Origin: Oceanospirillum sp048265165
GTDB taxonomy: Bacteria; Pseudomonadota; Gammaproteobacteria; Pseudomonadales; Halomonadaceae
Reading direction: 5' to 3'
DNA length: 64,000 bases
Assembly (NCBI RefSeq): GCF_048265165.1
Contig: NZ_JBLXCD010000010.1
Location: 13,448 to 77,447, forward strand
The position numbers and the translations under genes are program-made. The notes below the pieces were generated by a model. It had not been told where the DNA came from and searched no databases. It was given only the letters and a program-made list of their open reading frames with translations. Below, in pieces: positions 51,772 to 60,937 of the stretch; within the stretch, counting starts at the first letter, position 1; each line of letters opens with the position of its first letter.

Positions 51772-53721
51772 TCAGCTCTCTTCTTTCATCGCTTCAAGCT
51801 CTACCCAACGGTCCATCGCCTGCTCAAGCTCCTGCTCTTTTTGCTGAAGCTTATCCAGTGTTTTCGAGACCTTGTCTGGGTCGCCCTGATAAAAAGCACC
51901 ATCTCCTGTGGTGGTATGTAGTACCTCCAGTTCTGATTCCAGCTTTTCAATCAAGGCCGGTAGCTGATCTAACTCGCGCTGCAGCTTGTAACTCAGCTTT
52001 TTACCTTTGGCAGCGTTTTTTTCAGCGGGCCGGGCTTCTTCGGGCTTATCCTCATTCGTTGCAGAATCATCCTCAGGTGCGGTTCTCAGTGTTGTACTGT
52101 CATTGCCGTCGCCACCGGATACTTCCGGTGGAAACTTACCTCCCTGACGCACCCAATCACTGTAACCACCCACATACTCCTTCACCACGCCATCACCTTC
52201 AAAGGCGAAAACACTGGTCACGACATTATCCATAAAGGCACGGTCATGGCTAACCAGAAGCACGGTGCCGTCAAAATTGAGCAATAGCTCTTCCAATAAC
52301 TCCAGTGTCTCCACATCCAGGTCATTGGTTGGCTCATCCAGAACCAGCATATTGGCTGGCTTGGTAAACAGCTTAGCCAACAACAAACGATTACACTCCC
52401 CGCCGGATAGAGCTTTGACCGGTGTACGAGCTCGCTCCGGGCTGAACAGAAAGTCCTGCAGGTAGCTCATAATATGCTTATCACGACCACCGATAGTGAT
52501 ACTGGTCTGACCTTCAGCAACATTATCCATTACCGTGCGCTCAGGCTCTAACTGGGCCCGTAGCTGATCAAAATAAGCCACCTCCAGTTTAGAGCCCATT
52601 TTCAGGTCACCACGTTGCGGGTCAAGCTGCCCCAGGAGAAGCTTCAGAAGAGTACTCTTGCCAGCACCGTTACGGCCTAGCAAGCCGATACGATCACCAC
52701 GCACGACCCGGGTAGTCAAATCCCGGATGATAGGCTTATCGCCCCAGCTATAGCTGACATGCTCTAGCTCCGCAACCAGCTTGCCGGAAGACTCAGCTTT
52801 ATCCAGTGTGATATTCGCCGTACCCTGTCGCTCCCGTCGCTGGGAGCGCTCCTTGCGCAGATCCTGCAAAGCACGGACACGTCCTTCATTACGGGTTCGG
52901 CGGGCTTTAATTCCCTGACGGATCCAGGCTTCTTCCTGAGCCAGTTTCTTGTCAAACTCAGCATTCTGACGCTCCTCCACCTCAAGCATATGCTCTTTAT
53001 GCTCAAGGAAGCTGGGATAATCACCTTCCCAGATCGTCAACTGTCCTCGGTCTAACTCTACAATTCGGGTTGCCAGCTTTTGCAGAAATGCCCGGTCATG
53101 GGTGATAAACAGTACCGCCCCCCGAAACTCACTCACCTGCTGCTCAAGCCAGGCGATCGTTTCAATATCCAAGTGGTTAGTCGGTTCGTCAAGCAGCAAC
53201 AGGTCGGGCTCACTCACCAAAGCACGAGCCAGCGCCACACGTCGACGCCAACCACCTGACAAAGATTTCATTGGGGTATCTGCAGGGAGGTTCAGCTTGG
53301 AGATAATCGACTCAACCCGCTGAGTCAAAGCCCAGCCATCTTTGCTTTCAAGCTCATTTTGCAAGTGCTCTAGCTTTTTCAGATCCTCATCACCATCAAT
53401 ATTCATAATCAGATGGTGATAGTCGCGAATCAACTGCCCGACACCGGGAATACCATCCGCGATGATATCAAATACAGTATCATCTCCAGCCACTGGCAGA
53501 TCCTGAGCCAGCTGGCCGATTTTTAACCCCGGCTGAATCCAAAGTGACCCGGAGTCAAGTGTTTGCTCCCCGGAAACCAGCTTTAGCATAGTGGATTTAC
53601 CTGCGCCATTACGGCCAACGACACAAATTCGTTCACCTTTACTGATGACCAGAGAGGCTTCATCCAGCAGCGCATGATGGCCAAATGCGATACTAATCTT
53701 TTCTAATCTAACTAACGCCAT
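51772..53721 (-). CDS. uup: ABC-F family ATPase Uup
   Basis: A 649-residue soluble protein with two ABC cassettes. Cassette 1 has Walker A GRNGAGKSTMLK, signature LSGGWRRRVALARAL and Walker B LLLLDEPTNHLD. Cassette 2 has GRNGAGKSTLLK, LSGGECNRLLLAKLF and VLDEPTNDLD. A charged linker lies between them (EERQNAEFDKKLAQEEAWIRQGIKARRTRNEGR), and a C-terminal coiled coil (LIEKLESELEVL, LDKLQQKEQELEQAM) matches the Uup DNA-binding tail. ABC-F proteins act on ribosomes; Uup also affects transposon excision and branched DNA. AGG lies 6 nt upstream of the ATG. Confidence 0.93.
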   Translation of the reverse strand: MALVRLEKISIAFGHHALLDEASLVISKGERICVVGRNGAGKSTMLKLVSGEQTLDSGSLWIQPGLKIGQLAQDLPVAGDDTVFDIIADGIPGVGQLIRDYHHLIMNIDGDEDLKKLEHLQNELESKDGWALTQRVESIISKLNLPADTPMKSLSGGWRRRVALARALVSEPDLLLLDEPTNHLDIETIAWLEQQVSEFRGAVLFITHDRAFLQKLATRIVELDRGQLTIWEGDYPSFLEHKEHMLEVEERQNAEFDKKLAQEEAWIRQGIKARRTRNEGRVRALQDLRKERSQRRERQGTANITLDKAESSGKLVAELEHVSYSWGDKPIIRDLTTRVVRGDRIGLLGRNGAGKSTLLKLLLGQLDPQRGDLKMGSKLEVAYFDQLRAQLEPERTVMDNVAEGQTSITIGGRDKHIMSYLQDFLFSPERARTPVKALSGGECNRLLLAKLFTKPANMLVLDEPTNDLDVETLELLEELLLNFDGTVLLVSHDRAFMDNVVTSVFAFEGDGVVKEYVGGYSDWVRQGGKFPPEVSGGDGNDSTTLRTAPEDDSATNEDKPEEARPAEKNAAKGKKLSYKLQRELDQLPALIEKLESELEVLHTTTGDGAFYQGDPDKVSKTLDKLQQKEQELEQAMDRWVELEAMKEES

Positions 53722-53838
53722 GAAATGCCTGTAAAAACTTTGGAATTATCTGTAAAAAAACGGATCCGATATTGAGGTATCCACCCAAAACTTGCTACTT
53801 TAAACAGCCGTATCAGGACGATCAAACAGGAAACCCGA

Positions 53839-54339
53839 ATGATTTCTTATCCTTTAATAAGACAAACCGTTGTATTGGGGTCCATTATCGCCTTTTTAAC
53901 AGGCTGTATGCACGACATTCCTAAATTGGGGGTTGAAAACAACCGCCTGAAACCCTGCCCGGATACCCCGAACTGCGTTGCTTCACACCCGGATACTCAG
54001 GAGAGCCAAAAAATCCCCCCTATTCTCTATACCGCCGAGCAAACCCAGGCTTACAATCAGATGGAAGCCCTGCTCACGGAACAAAGTGATGCAATTGTTA
54101 TCACACGTGAGCATGCTCACTACCTGAGGGCAGACTTCCGCACTCCCCTGATGGGCTTTATCGATGATGTAGAGTTCTACTTCCAGGTGCCGGGGGTCAT
54201 TGCCGTACGCTCTGCTTCGCGCATCGGTTATTCTGATTTTGGCGTCAACCGCAGACGAATTGAAGAGATCCGTAAAGCCTTTAGTGAACGTATGGCCCAG
54301 CCTCTTTTAGAGCCAAAAGTGCCTATTCAGACAGATTAG
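53839..54339 (+). CDS. DUF1499 lipoprotein
   Basis: A 166-residue precursor with a lipoprotein signal (hydrophobic residues about 11-22, lipobox LTGC at Cys23). The rest is a DUF1499 domain, recognised by LKPCPDTPNCVASHPDT, DAIVITREHAHYLRADFRTPLMGFIDDVEFYF and IAVRSASRIGYSDFGVNRRRIEEIRKAF. Function is unknown. It is divergent from uup and ends at a very strong bidirectional terminator. No operon partner. Confidence 0.88.
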   Translation: MISYPLIRQTVVLGSIIAFLTGCMHDIPKLGVENNRLKPCPDTPNCVASHPDTQESQKIPPILYTAEQTQAYNQMEALLTEQSDAIVITREHAHYLRADFRTPLMGFIDDVEFYFQVPGVIAVRSASRIGYSDFGVNRRRIEEIRKAFSERMAQPLLEPKVPIQTD

Positions 54340-54368
54340 TATCAACAATCCTCCACCAATACTCCATA

Positions 54369-54410
54369 AAATAACCCCCAATACTGAATATTCAATATTG
54401 GGGGTTATTT
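54369..54410. terminator. Strong bidirectional terminator
   Basis: A perfect 15-bp stem AAATAACCCCCAATA (54369-54383) / TATTGGGGGTTATTT (54396-54410) with a 12-nt loop separates the convergent DUF1499 and cheV genes. Confidence 0.9.
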
Positions 54411-54456
54411 CAGATCGCGCTCCCGGTTTAACTAAGCAGGGTATCCGGCGTTCGGC

Positions 54457-55410
54457 TTATACCGTTTCTTCCGGAACTTCCAGGCCTTCAACTTCAGCGA
54501 TCCGACGAACAACCAGATCAAACAGCTGTTTCGGCTGAAACTTGGACAGGAAGTCATCACAACCGACCTTTTGCACCATCGCCTTATTAAAGCTACCACT
54601 CAAAGAGGTATGCAGGGTAATAAACAGATCTTTAAGGCGCGGATCTTCACGAATTTCGCGCGTCAGACGATAACCGTCCATTTCCGGCATTTCAGCATCT
54701 GTAATCAGCATCAGAAGCTTATTTGGTACATCCTCGCCGGCATCGGCCATAGCACGTAGTTTTTCCAACCCTTCACGGCCATCACTGGCCTCATGGATCG
54801 TAATACCCAGATGCCCCAGGGTCTCTTTAACCTGAGCCCGTGCTGTCGAGGAATCATCAACCATCAGGACTTCCATCCGGCTGGCTGCCTGACGAATTTG
54901 CTCATCCAGATTCTCAGTATCAATACTGATCAGGTAAGGTGAAATCTCAGCCAGAACTTTTTCTACGTCGATAATCTCAACAATCTTTTCTTCAACCCGG
55001 GTAATCGCCGTCAGGTAATGGGACCGACCTGTAGTTCGCGGCGGCGGCATAATTTCGTCCCAGTTCATATTGATAATGCGATCAACACCGCCGACCAGAA
55101 AGGCTTGCACAGAGTTGTTATACTCCGTCACGATCAGGTTGCTTTCTTCTGTTGGTTGCAGAGCAGGCATACCGATCGCCTGACTCAGGTTAATCACCGT
55201 AACGGTCTGCCCCCGCAAATGAGTAACCCCTACAACATAAGGGTGGTGATGCGGCAGGTTGGACAGTGCCGGTAGACGCATCACTTCCTGAATTTTAAAC
55301 ACATTGATGGCAAACAACTGTCCCGTAAGTAAGCGAAACATTAAAAGCTCTAGTCGGTTTTCACCAACTAACTGTGTCCGGGAATCTACGCTAGCTAATA
55401 CCCCTGCCAT
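54457..55410 (-). CDS. cheV: Chemotaxis protein CheV
   Basis: A 317-residue cytoplasmic coupling protein: an N-terminal CheW domain (about 15-160; FAINVFKIQEVMRLPALSNLPHHHPYVVGVTHLRGQTVTVINL) and a C-terminal receiver (about 180-310; VDDSSTARAQ, phosphoacceptor Asp238 in LITDAEMPEMDGY). It links chemoreceptors to CheA and is itself phosphorylated, aiding adaptation. The MCP at 5020 would be a client. GGAGT lies 7 nt before the ATG. A single gene between two terminators or promoters. Confidence 0.93.
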   Translation of the reverse strand: MAGVLASVDSRTQLVGENRLELLMFRLLTGQLFAINVFKIQEVMRLPALSNLPHHHPYVVGVTHLRGQTVTVINLSQAIGMPALQPTEESNLIVTEYNNSVQAFLVGGVDRIINMNWDEIMPPPRTTGRSHYLTAITRVEEKIVEIIDVEKVLAEISPYLISIDTENLDEQIRQAASRMEVLMVDDSSTARAQVKETLGHLGITIHEASDGREGLEKLRAMADAGEDVPNKLLMLITDAEMPEMDGYRLTREIREDPRLKDLFITLHTSLSGSFNKAMVQKVGCDDFLSKFQPKQLFDLVVRRIAEVEGLEVPEETV

Positions 55411-55526
55411 GGGCTACTCCAATGTTGTGGTCTCAGATTAAAAGGCGATCTATGCCTGTTTTCTTTCTTTGAGGTGTCAATAGTAGTTAAATTCAGATCT
55501 TATTTCTATCAGGATTCCGGAAAGTC

Positions 55527-56414
55527 ATGAGAGACAGTCAACAAAACGCGCTACTGGGCGCACCATCGCCTTTAATAGATATCGGAGTTAACCTCACAAA
55601 CGAGCGTTTTAATGGGAAGATTGCTGAAGTTGTAGCACAGTCACTGGAAGCTAATGTAACCAACCAGATTATTACAGGTACGTCTTTTGCTTCTTCAAAG
55701 GCGGCTCTGGCACTTTGCGAGCGCTACCCTGAGCAATTTCGCAGCACCGTAGGGATACATCCCCATGATGCTTCAGAGTTCAATAGCTCCGCACACTCCA
55801 ATCTCCGGGATTTACTGCAGAGCACCTACTGCGTTGCTGTCGGCGAAACAGGCCTGGACTTCAATCGCAACTTTTCAACGCCTCAGGATCAGGAAAAGGC
55901 CTTTGAGGCCCAACTGGAATTGGCCATTGAGTTTCAAAAACCACTTTTTATGCATGAGCGGGATGCATTCGAGCGTCAACATGAGATCCTGAAAAGTTAC
56001 CGTGATGATATAACCGACGGTGTCATCCACTGCTTTACCGGCAGCAAACAGGCGCTGTTTGGCTATCTCGATCTTGGTCTCTATATCGGCATTACTGGTT
56101 GGATATGCGATGAACGCAGAGGGACTGACCTGCAGGCACTCGTGCACAATATTCCTCAGGACCGCCTTATGATAGAGACAGATGCACCATATCTGCTGCC
56201 ACGTAATATGACATCAAAACCCAAGGACCGTACTAACAGGCCTGCTTACTTACCATGGGTCCTGAAAGAATTAAGCCTTCACACCGGGCTTTCTGAGCTG
56301 GATCTTGCCTGTAAAACCAGTGACAATGCACGGCGTTTTTTTCGTTTACCTGAACATTTTGCTCCAGCCAACGAGGTAGAAAATGAACCCGTATCCGATT
56401 TTTATCGACTTTGA
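55527..56414 (+). CDS. tatD: TatD family metal-dependent 3'-5' exonuclease
   Basis: A 295-residue TIM-barrel hydrolase very close to E. coli TatD. IDIGVNLTNERF stands in place of the HxH motif of other family members, and VGIHPHDASEF, AVGETGLDFNRNFSTPQDQEKAF, IHCFTG, GWICDERRG and IETDAPYLLPRNMTSKP complete the pattern. It degrades single-stranded DNA or RNA with Mg2+ and helps repair oxidative damage. The last 32 nt overlap the start of the following DEDD-like gene, so the two are translationally coupled. Confidence 0.93.
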   Translation: MRDSQQNALLGAPSPLIDIGVNLTNERFNGKIAEVVAQSLEANVTNQIITGTSFASSKAALALCERYPEQFRSTVGIHPHDASEFNSSAHSNLRDLLQSTYCVAVGETGLDFNRNFSTPQDQEKAFEAQLELAIEFQKPLFMHERDAFERQHEILKSYRDDITDGVIHCFTGSKQALFGYLDLGLYIGITGWICDERRGTDLQALVHNIPQDRLMIETDAPYLLPRNMTSKPKDRTNRPAYLPWVLKELSLHTGLSELDLACKTSDNARRFFRLPEHFAPANEVENEPVSDFYRL

Positions 56415-56874
56415 GTGCTCCAGTCCCGACGAAGACGGCTTCCCTATTGCGGTGTGCTGGTCAACGCCGGATGGTCAGGTAAAAAGCACTCTGATCACCC
56501 CCGAAGATGACTGGCTGGATAGTCATAGCCATCAGTTTGATGATGCAGCCATCGATATCGATGATCTTATGCTGCACGGTGTCAGCGCACTGGAGGTGAT
56601 TCGCGAGTTACAGGGCGATATTGACTCTGATATCGTTTATGTTGATGGGTCAGGAGAGGATGAACACTGGCTCGATATGCTCTTTGACAGCTATCAGATG
56701 AATGTGCAGTTTGCATTTGAACCCGCAGCAAGCCTATATGAAATAAGCTTTGAGCATTGGCAGGATCTACGGGGTGAGTGGGTGGCAGAGCGGGGAATGG
56801 ATCCCTATCAATCAGAAGCTAATGTCTTGTCCATGCTGCATGTACATCAGGCATTAACCGAAGGCAGAACCTAG
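56383..56874 (+). CDS. Small DEDD-type 3'-5' exonuclease-like protein
   Basis: A 163-residue protein whose N-terminus IFIDFECSSPDEDGFPIAVCW resembles the DxE motif (Asp9, Glu11) of the RNase-T/DnaQ exonuclease fold. Further acidic residues lie in VYVDGSGEDEHWLDMLFDSYQ, and a C-terminal ALTEG/LHVHQ helix could carry the last motif. The complete DEDD set is not fully visible, so nuclease activity is tentative. It overlaps tatD by 32 nt and has AGGTAGAAA just before its ATG inside tatD. That coupling to a nuclease suggests shared work in nucleic-acid turnover. I cannot name the family with certainty. Confidence 0.7.
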   Translation: MNPYPIFIDFECSSPDEDGFPIAVCWSTPDGQVKSTLITPEDDWLDSHSHQFDDAAIDIDDLMLHGVSALEVIRELQGDIDSDIVYVDGSGEDEHWLDMLFDSYQMNVQFAFEPAASLYEISFEHWQDLRGEWVAERGMDPYQSEANVLSMLHVHQALTEGRT

Positions 56875-56917
56875 CTTAGTCATATCAGTCCGTGCAAGGT
56901 AAAAAGCCAAGCGGAAT

Positions 56918-56944
56918 AAAAGGCCGGGTGAGCACCCGGCTTTT
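56918..56944. terminator. Bidirectional terminator between DEDD-like gene and fbpB
   Basis: GCCGGGTG (56923-56930) pairs with CACCCGGC (56933-56940), flanked by AAAA and TTTT. Confidence 0.8.
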
Positions 56945-56970
56945 ATCCTCAGCAGGGCAGACCCTATGCC

Positions 56971-58677
56971 TTACTGTTTCTCATTTCGGGAAGCAATAAT
57001 AGAGCGGCTCAGCAAAATTACAGGGATAATACCGACCAGAACAATGACCAGCGCCGACAATGCAGATTCTTCCAGTAACTCATCAGAGGCAAACTGATAA
57101 ACATGTGTGGCCAGAGTATCAAAATTAAAAGGGCGCAATACCAAAGTCGCTGGCAGCTCCTTCATACAATCCACAAAGACGACCAATGCCGCTGTAAGCA
57201 CACCGGGCTTTATCATGGGAACATGAACTTTCAATAAAATTTGCAGCGTGTTGTAACCCAAAGAGCGGGCAGCCATATCCATACTTGGCGTTACTTTTTC
57301 AAGACTCGACTCAATGCTACCTGCTGATACTGCAAGAAAACGTACGATATAAGCAAAAATTACAGCGAATACAGTCCCGCTAAGCAGTAAACCAGTGGAA
57401 ATACCAAACCAGCTTTCAAAAAGATCATCCACGGCATTATCAAAAGCAGCCAGAGGAATAATGACGCCGACAGCTAGAACCGCCCCAGGCATCGCATAAC
57501 CCAAACCGGATAATCTTACGGCCTTCTGGACGCTTGATGCTTTAACTAAGCGTTTGCCGTATGCAAGGATAAGCCCCAGAAAGATCGTCCCCAAAGCCGC
57601 AACGGCGGAAAGCATAAAACTGTTCCAGCTCATCTCAAGAAAATCCGGCGTCCAGGAGACCTCAAAATAGACAATCGCATGCCTAGCCAAAGATAGCACC
57701 GGCACAATAAAGCCAAAAACCAAAGGCATAATACAAATCAGCCAACAGGCAAAGGCTTTACGGCCACTTAGCTTTGTGCGCTGAAAAGCCTTGAAGCGGT
57801 CTCCCCGGGAGAACTGTTTCTGACGGCGACGGGAGTGACGCTCCAGCCCGATAAGGACCAGAATAAATATCATCATCACACTGGCGATCTGAGCCGCACC
57901 ACCGATGTTGCCCATATTCATCCAGACATCATAGATGCCAGCCGTTAGAGTACGCACCGCAAAATAATCCACGGTACCAAAGTCATTCAGAGCTTCCATC
58001 AGCACAAGAGCAACCCCCACGGCTAACGCCGGACGAGCTGTCGGTAAAGAAACACGCCAGAAGACTTGTCGGCGGCTGCAGCCTAAAGTTCTCGCTGCAT
58101 CACGCAAAGATGCGGATTGCTCAATAAATGTCGCCCGCACCATCATAAAAACATAGGGATAAAGAACCAGTGCCAGCATAATAACGGCCCCACCAAGACT
58201 CCGGATCTCTGGGAACCAGTAATCACGGGCCGTGTGCCAGCCAAATAGCTGTCTTAACCCCATTTGCAACCAACCAGAGTATTCCAGCATATCGGTGTAA
58301 ACGTAAGCGATGACGTATGCAGGTACAGCAAAGGGCAGCAGAAGCGCCCATTCAAAAACTTTTCGGCCCGGGAAGTCATACATCGTCGTTACCCAGGCGG
58401 TCGAAATGCCCAACCAAGCGGCAAAAAAACCGACACCCAGCATCAGGCCAATTGTAGTGATAATATAGTTGGGCAGAACCGTTGATAAAAGGTGGGGCCA
58501 GATATTCTCTTCCGGAAAAAATGCCAGCCAAAGCACTGCTAACACCGGCAACAGCACAATCGCAGCAATCAACCAAACCGAGAATTGCCAATAACCATTA
58601 CCAGAGCGGGTTTTAAACAGTGAGCCCGGTCTGCCACCTATGGCCACTGCTGTTCTATCCTCTGCTTGCGAAACCAT
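56971..58677 (-). CDS. fbpB: Fe(III) ABC transporter permease FbpB-type
   Basis: A 568-residue fused permease with about twelve hydrophobic helices and two EAA loops (RDAARTLGCSRRQVFWRVSLPTARPAL and MAARSLGYNTLQILLKVHVPMIKPGVL), i.e. two permease units in one chain as in FbpB/SfuB/AfuB iron transporters. It carries Fe3+ released by the binding protein across the inner membrane. It is the second gene of the operon after fbpA, separated by two hairpins. The matching ATPase (fbpC) is not found beside it. Start at 58677 with AGGTAGG upstream. Confidence 0.9.
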   Translation of the reverse strand: MVSQAEDRTAVAIGGRPGSLFKTRSGNGYWQFSVWLIAAIVLLPVLAVLWLAFFPEENIWPHLLSTVLPNYIITTIGLMLGVGFFAAWLGISTAWVTTMYDFPGRKVFEWALLLPFAVPAYVIAYVYTDMLEYSGWLQMGLRQLFGWHTARDYWFPEIRSLGGAVIMLALVLYPYVFMMVRATFIEQSASLRDAARTLGCSRRQVFWRVSLPTARPALAVGVALVLMEALNDFGTVDYFAVRTLTAGIYDVWMNMGNIGGAAQIASVMMIFILVLIGLERHSRRRQKQFSRGDRFKAFQRTKLSGRKAFACWLICIMPLVFGFIVPVLSLARHAIVYFEVSWTPDFLEMSWNSFMLSAVAALGTIFLGLILAYGKRLVKASSVQKAVRLSGLGYAMPGAVLAVGVIIPLAAFDNAVDDLFESWFGISTGLLLSGTVFAVIFAYIVRFLAVSAGSIESSLEKVTPSMDMAARSLGYNTLQILLKVHVPMIKPGVLTAALVVFVDCMKELPATLVLRPFNFDTLATHVYQFASDELLEESALSALVIVLVGIIPVILLSRSIIASRNEKQ

Positions 58678-58722
58678 CCGCGCCTACCTGTCCAAAACGT
58701 GAAAAAGCGTTTTTCAGAACGC

Positions 58723-58789
58723 ACAAAAGGGCAGCCTTGGCTGCCCTCGGATTTACCAATTATAACAGTATGTTACGTCATACTGTTAT
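58723..58789 (-). terminator. Two intercistronic hairpins between fbpA and fbpB
   Basis: On the minus strand the first hairpin is ATAACAGTATG/CATACTGTTAT (58789-58762, 6-nt loop). The second is AGGGCAGCC-AA-GGCTGCCCT (58747-58728) followed by TTTTGTG, a classical terminator. They lie between the fbpA stop and the fbpB start and would lower permease relative to binding-protein expression. Confidence 0.75.
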
Positions 58790-58859
58790 CACAAGTCAGC
58801 AGGGAGCTCACCATAAGATAATACTCCCGGCAACGTGTATAAATGGCGATGTAACCGAA

Positions 58860-59903
58860 TCAGTTGTTATAACCTACTTCGTTAACCATCATAGCGGCAC
58901 GTTTACGGAAGCTATCAACTTTAGACAGAGGCAAATCATCAGCCTTGAACTCCCCCCAGTGATCCACCAGTTTACTGGCCTCAACACCGGCTTTTACAGG
59001 ATATTCAAAGTTCTGCTCTGCGTAGATTTTCTGCGCCTCATCCTCTGTAAGGAAACGCATCAGTTTTAAAGCGACATCACGATTAGGCGAACTTTTTGTC
59101 ATCGCCATACCACTGATATTAACATGGGTACCCCGGCCTTCTTGGTTTGGATACACAATATTCACAGACTCTGCCCAGGCGCGCTGCTCGTCATTCGTCA
59201 GCATTTTACCGTAGTAATAGCTGTTACCAACGGCAAGATCGCAAACACCTTCTTTAACGGCTTTAACCTGTGCGCGATCGTTGCCTTGTGGCTTACGGGC
59301 CAAATTCGCTTTCACCCCTTCCAACCACTGCTTAGCTTCTGCTTCGCCATGGTGAGCAATCATAGATGCGATCAGCGCGATGTTATAGGTGTGATCACCT
59401 TTACGGGTACAGATCCGACCAGCAAATTTAGGATCTGCCAAGTCTTCATAGTCCTTAAACTCTCCAGGCTGGATACGATCTTTGGAGGCATACACAACTC
59501 GGGCACGAGTCGTCAGTCCGAACCACTGGCCGTCAGCGTCACGAAACTTCGCCGGTACATTTTTGTTAATAACGGAATCATCAACTTCCTGAGTCACACC
59601 AGCATCTACAGCACGGCTCAGATTACTTACATTAGAGGTCAGCAGTAAGTCCGCAGGGCTATTATCACCTTCACTCTTCAGGCGCTGAATTAAACCACTC
59701 TTGGCAAAAACAACATTTACTTTAATGCCGGTTTCTTCAGTAAAAGCATCCAGAATAGGCTTCATCAGGAATGCCTGACGATCAGAGTAAATATTAATTT
59801 CATCAGCTGCCTGAGCATTAAACGCTGAAACTGCACCGCTCGTCAGAATCAGGGCAGCAACTGCTTTTTTAACTGCGCTTTGAGTGAAACCTTGTTTAGC
59901 CAT
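58860..59903 (-). CDS. fbpA: Fe(III) ABC transporter substrate-binding protein FbpA-type
   Basis: A 347-residue precursor. The signal peptide is MAKQGFTQSAVKKAVAALIL followed by FNAQA near residue 32. The mature protein opens INIYSDRQAFLMKPILDAFTEETGIKVNVVF and has GNSYYYGKML, whose adjacent tyrosines are the iron ligands of the FbpA/FutA class. It binds ferric iron in the periplasm for the FbpB permease. A Fur-like box at 59952-59970, 49 bp upstream, suggests iron repression. The gene is likely highly expressed, with a terminator-type hairpin directly after it. Confidence 0.92.
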   Translation of the reverse strand: MAKQGFTQSAVKKAVAALILTSGAVSAFNAQAADEINIYSDRQAFLMKPILDAFTEETGIKVNVVFAKSGLIQRLKSEGDNSPADLLLTSNVSNLSRAVDAGVTQEVDDSVINKNVPAKFRDADGQWFGLTTRARVVYASKDRIQPGEFKDYEDLADPKFAGRICTRKGDHTYNIALIASMIAHHGEAEAKQWLEGVKANLARKPQGNDRAQVKAVKEGVCDLAVGNSYYYGKMLTNDEQRAWAESVNIVYPNQEGRGTHVNISGMAMTKSSPNRDVALKLMRFLTEDEAQKIYAEQNFEYPVKAGVEASKLVDHWGEFKADDLPLSKVDSFRKRAAMMVNEVGYNN

Positions 59904-59951
59904 TAATGTGTCTCCTGCCGGAAAAAATGTCTGATCAATTCAATCATTCGA

Positions 59952-59970
59952 AATGATAATAATTGGTATT
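59952..59970 (-). promoter_or_regulatory. Fur-box-like sequence upstream of fbpA
   Basis: AATGATAATAATTGGTATT matches 12 of 19 positions of the classical Fur box, and lies 49 bp upstream of the iron-binding-protein start. Confidence 0.55.
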
Positions 59971-60080
59971 TAACAAGATAAACCTACAAGGTGCAATACT
60001 TATTGCAAATCGTTTTCATTTATCAGCCACTTTTAAATGCTTCAGAATCAAAGGTCTAATAGTCATGGCTGCTAAATTTC

Positions 60081-60638
60081 TTATGCAAGCGCACAACTCT
60101 CTGAGGAAATATTCACAGCATTTTTGCCCGTATCAAAGCCTGTATTATAAAAATCAGCCAGTGCATCAAAGAAAGACTGCGCCCGATAGGGAAGGCCTTC
60201 CAACAGGTAAGTCTCAGCCTGTTGGTTGACATTTTTCTCAAAAGTACAAGTATTGCCAGGGGAACCATTCAGGTTGTCAACACTAACCCGAAAACGAAAA
60301 CCTGTAGCCAGACAGAAGCACTTTTCAATCGCCTGGGGAACAATTTCAACTCGTTCAAACAGACGCTGCTGCTCTTCAGTCCGGCCATCAGGCTCATACC
60401 AGTAACCATAGTCCACCAGCATGCGGCGCTCTTTTCCCGCAACACACCAGTGGGCAATCTCATGTAAAGCACTTGCGTAAAAACCATGTGCAAAAATAAC
60501 CTGGTGCTCATTACCGGTCTCAGATGCGGGTAAGTAGATAGGCTCGTCCTCACCTTTCACCAAACGGGTTTGCTCTGACTCCAGAAAAAGCCGATTAAAA
60601 ATCTCAATCAGATCTCTGTAGCAATGTTCCTCACTCAC
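60081..60638 (-). CDS. epmC: Elongation factor P hydroxylase EpmC (YfcM)
   Basis: A protein of about 185 residues with the EpmC metal site HGFYASALHEIAHWCVAG (HExxH) and the downstream DYGYWYEPDGRTEEQQRLFERVE block. EpmC hydroxylates the beta-lysylated lysine of EF-P in the final modification step. I set the start at the GTG at 60638 (AGAGG 5 nt upstream); a TTG at 60656 would add six residues. No epmA, epmB or efp gene lies nearby; only EfpL is in the window, which is not known to be an EpmC substrate. Confidence 0.9.
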   Translation of the reverse strand: MSEEHCYRDLIEIFNRLFLESEQTRLVKGEDEPIYLPASETGNEHQVIFAHGFYASALHEIAHWCVAGKERRMLVDYGYWYEPDGRTEEQQRLFERVEIVPQAIEKCFCLATGFRFRVSVDNLNGSPGNTCTFEKNVNQQAETYLLEGLPYRAQSFFDALADFYNTGFDTGKNAVNISSESCALA

Positions 60639-60937
60639 ATTAACCTCTTCACACAACTTATTAGCTCATCAAACAAAATGCACACTTTGCCACCATGCCT
60701 GAAGAGCGAAAATGGCCTGAAAACAGAGGCTGACATTATACGCCTTCCCCCATAGTTCAGGAAAAAGACTCTTTATTTTTTGATCGATGACAAAAATTGA
60801 TCAACTGCCATACAACCAAGACAAAACAACACTCAGAGAGTAAAATCTGCGCTTTAGTTATTTCCGCTATCAGGCTCTGTTTATAGACGCTATTGTTTCT
60901 AACTTTTTTATATCTGGCAGTATCTTAACCGCCAAGG

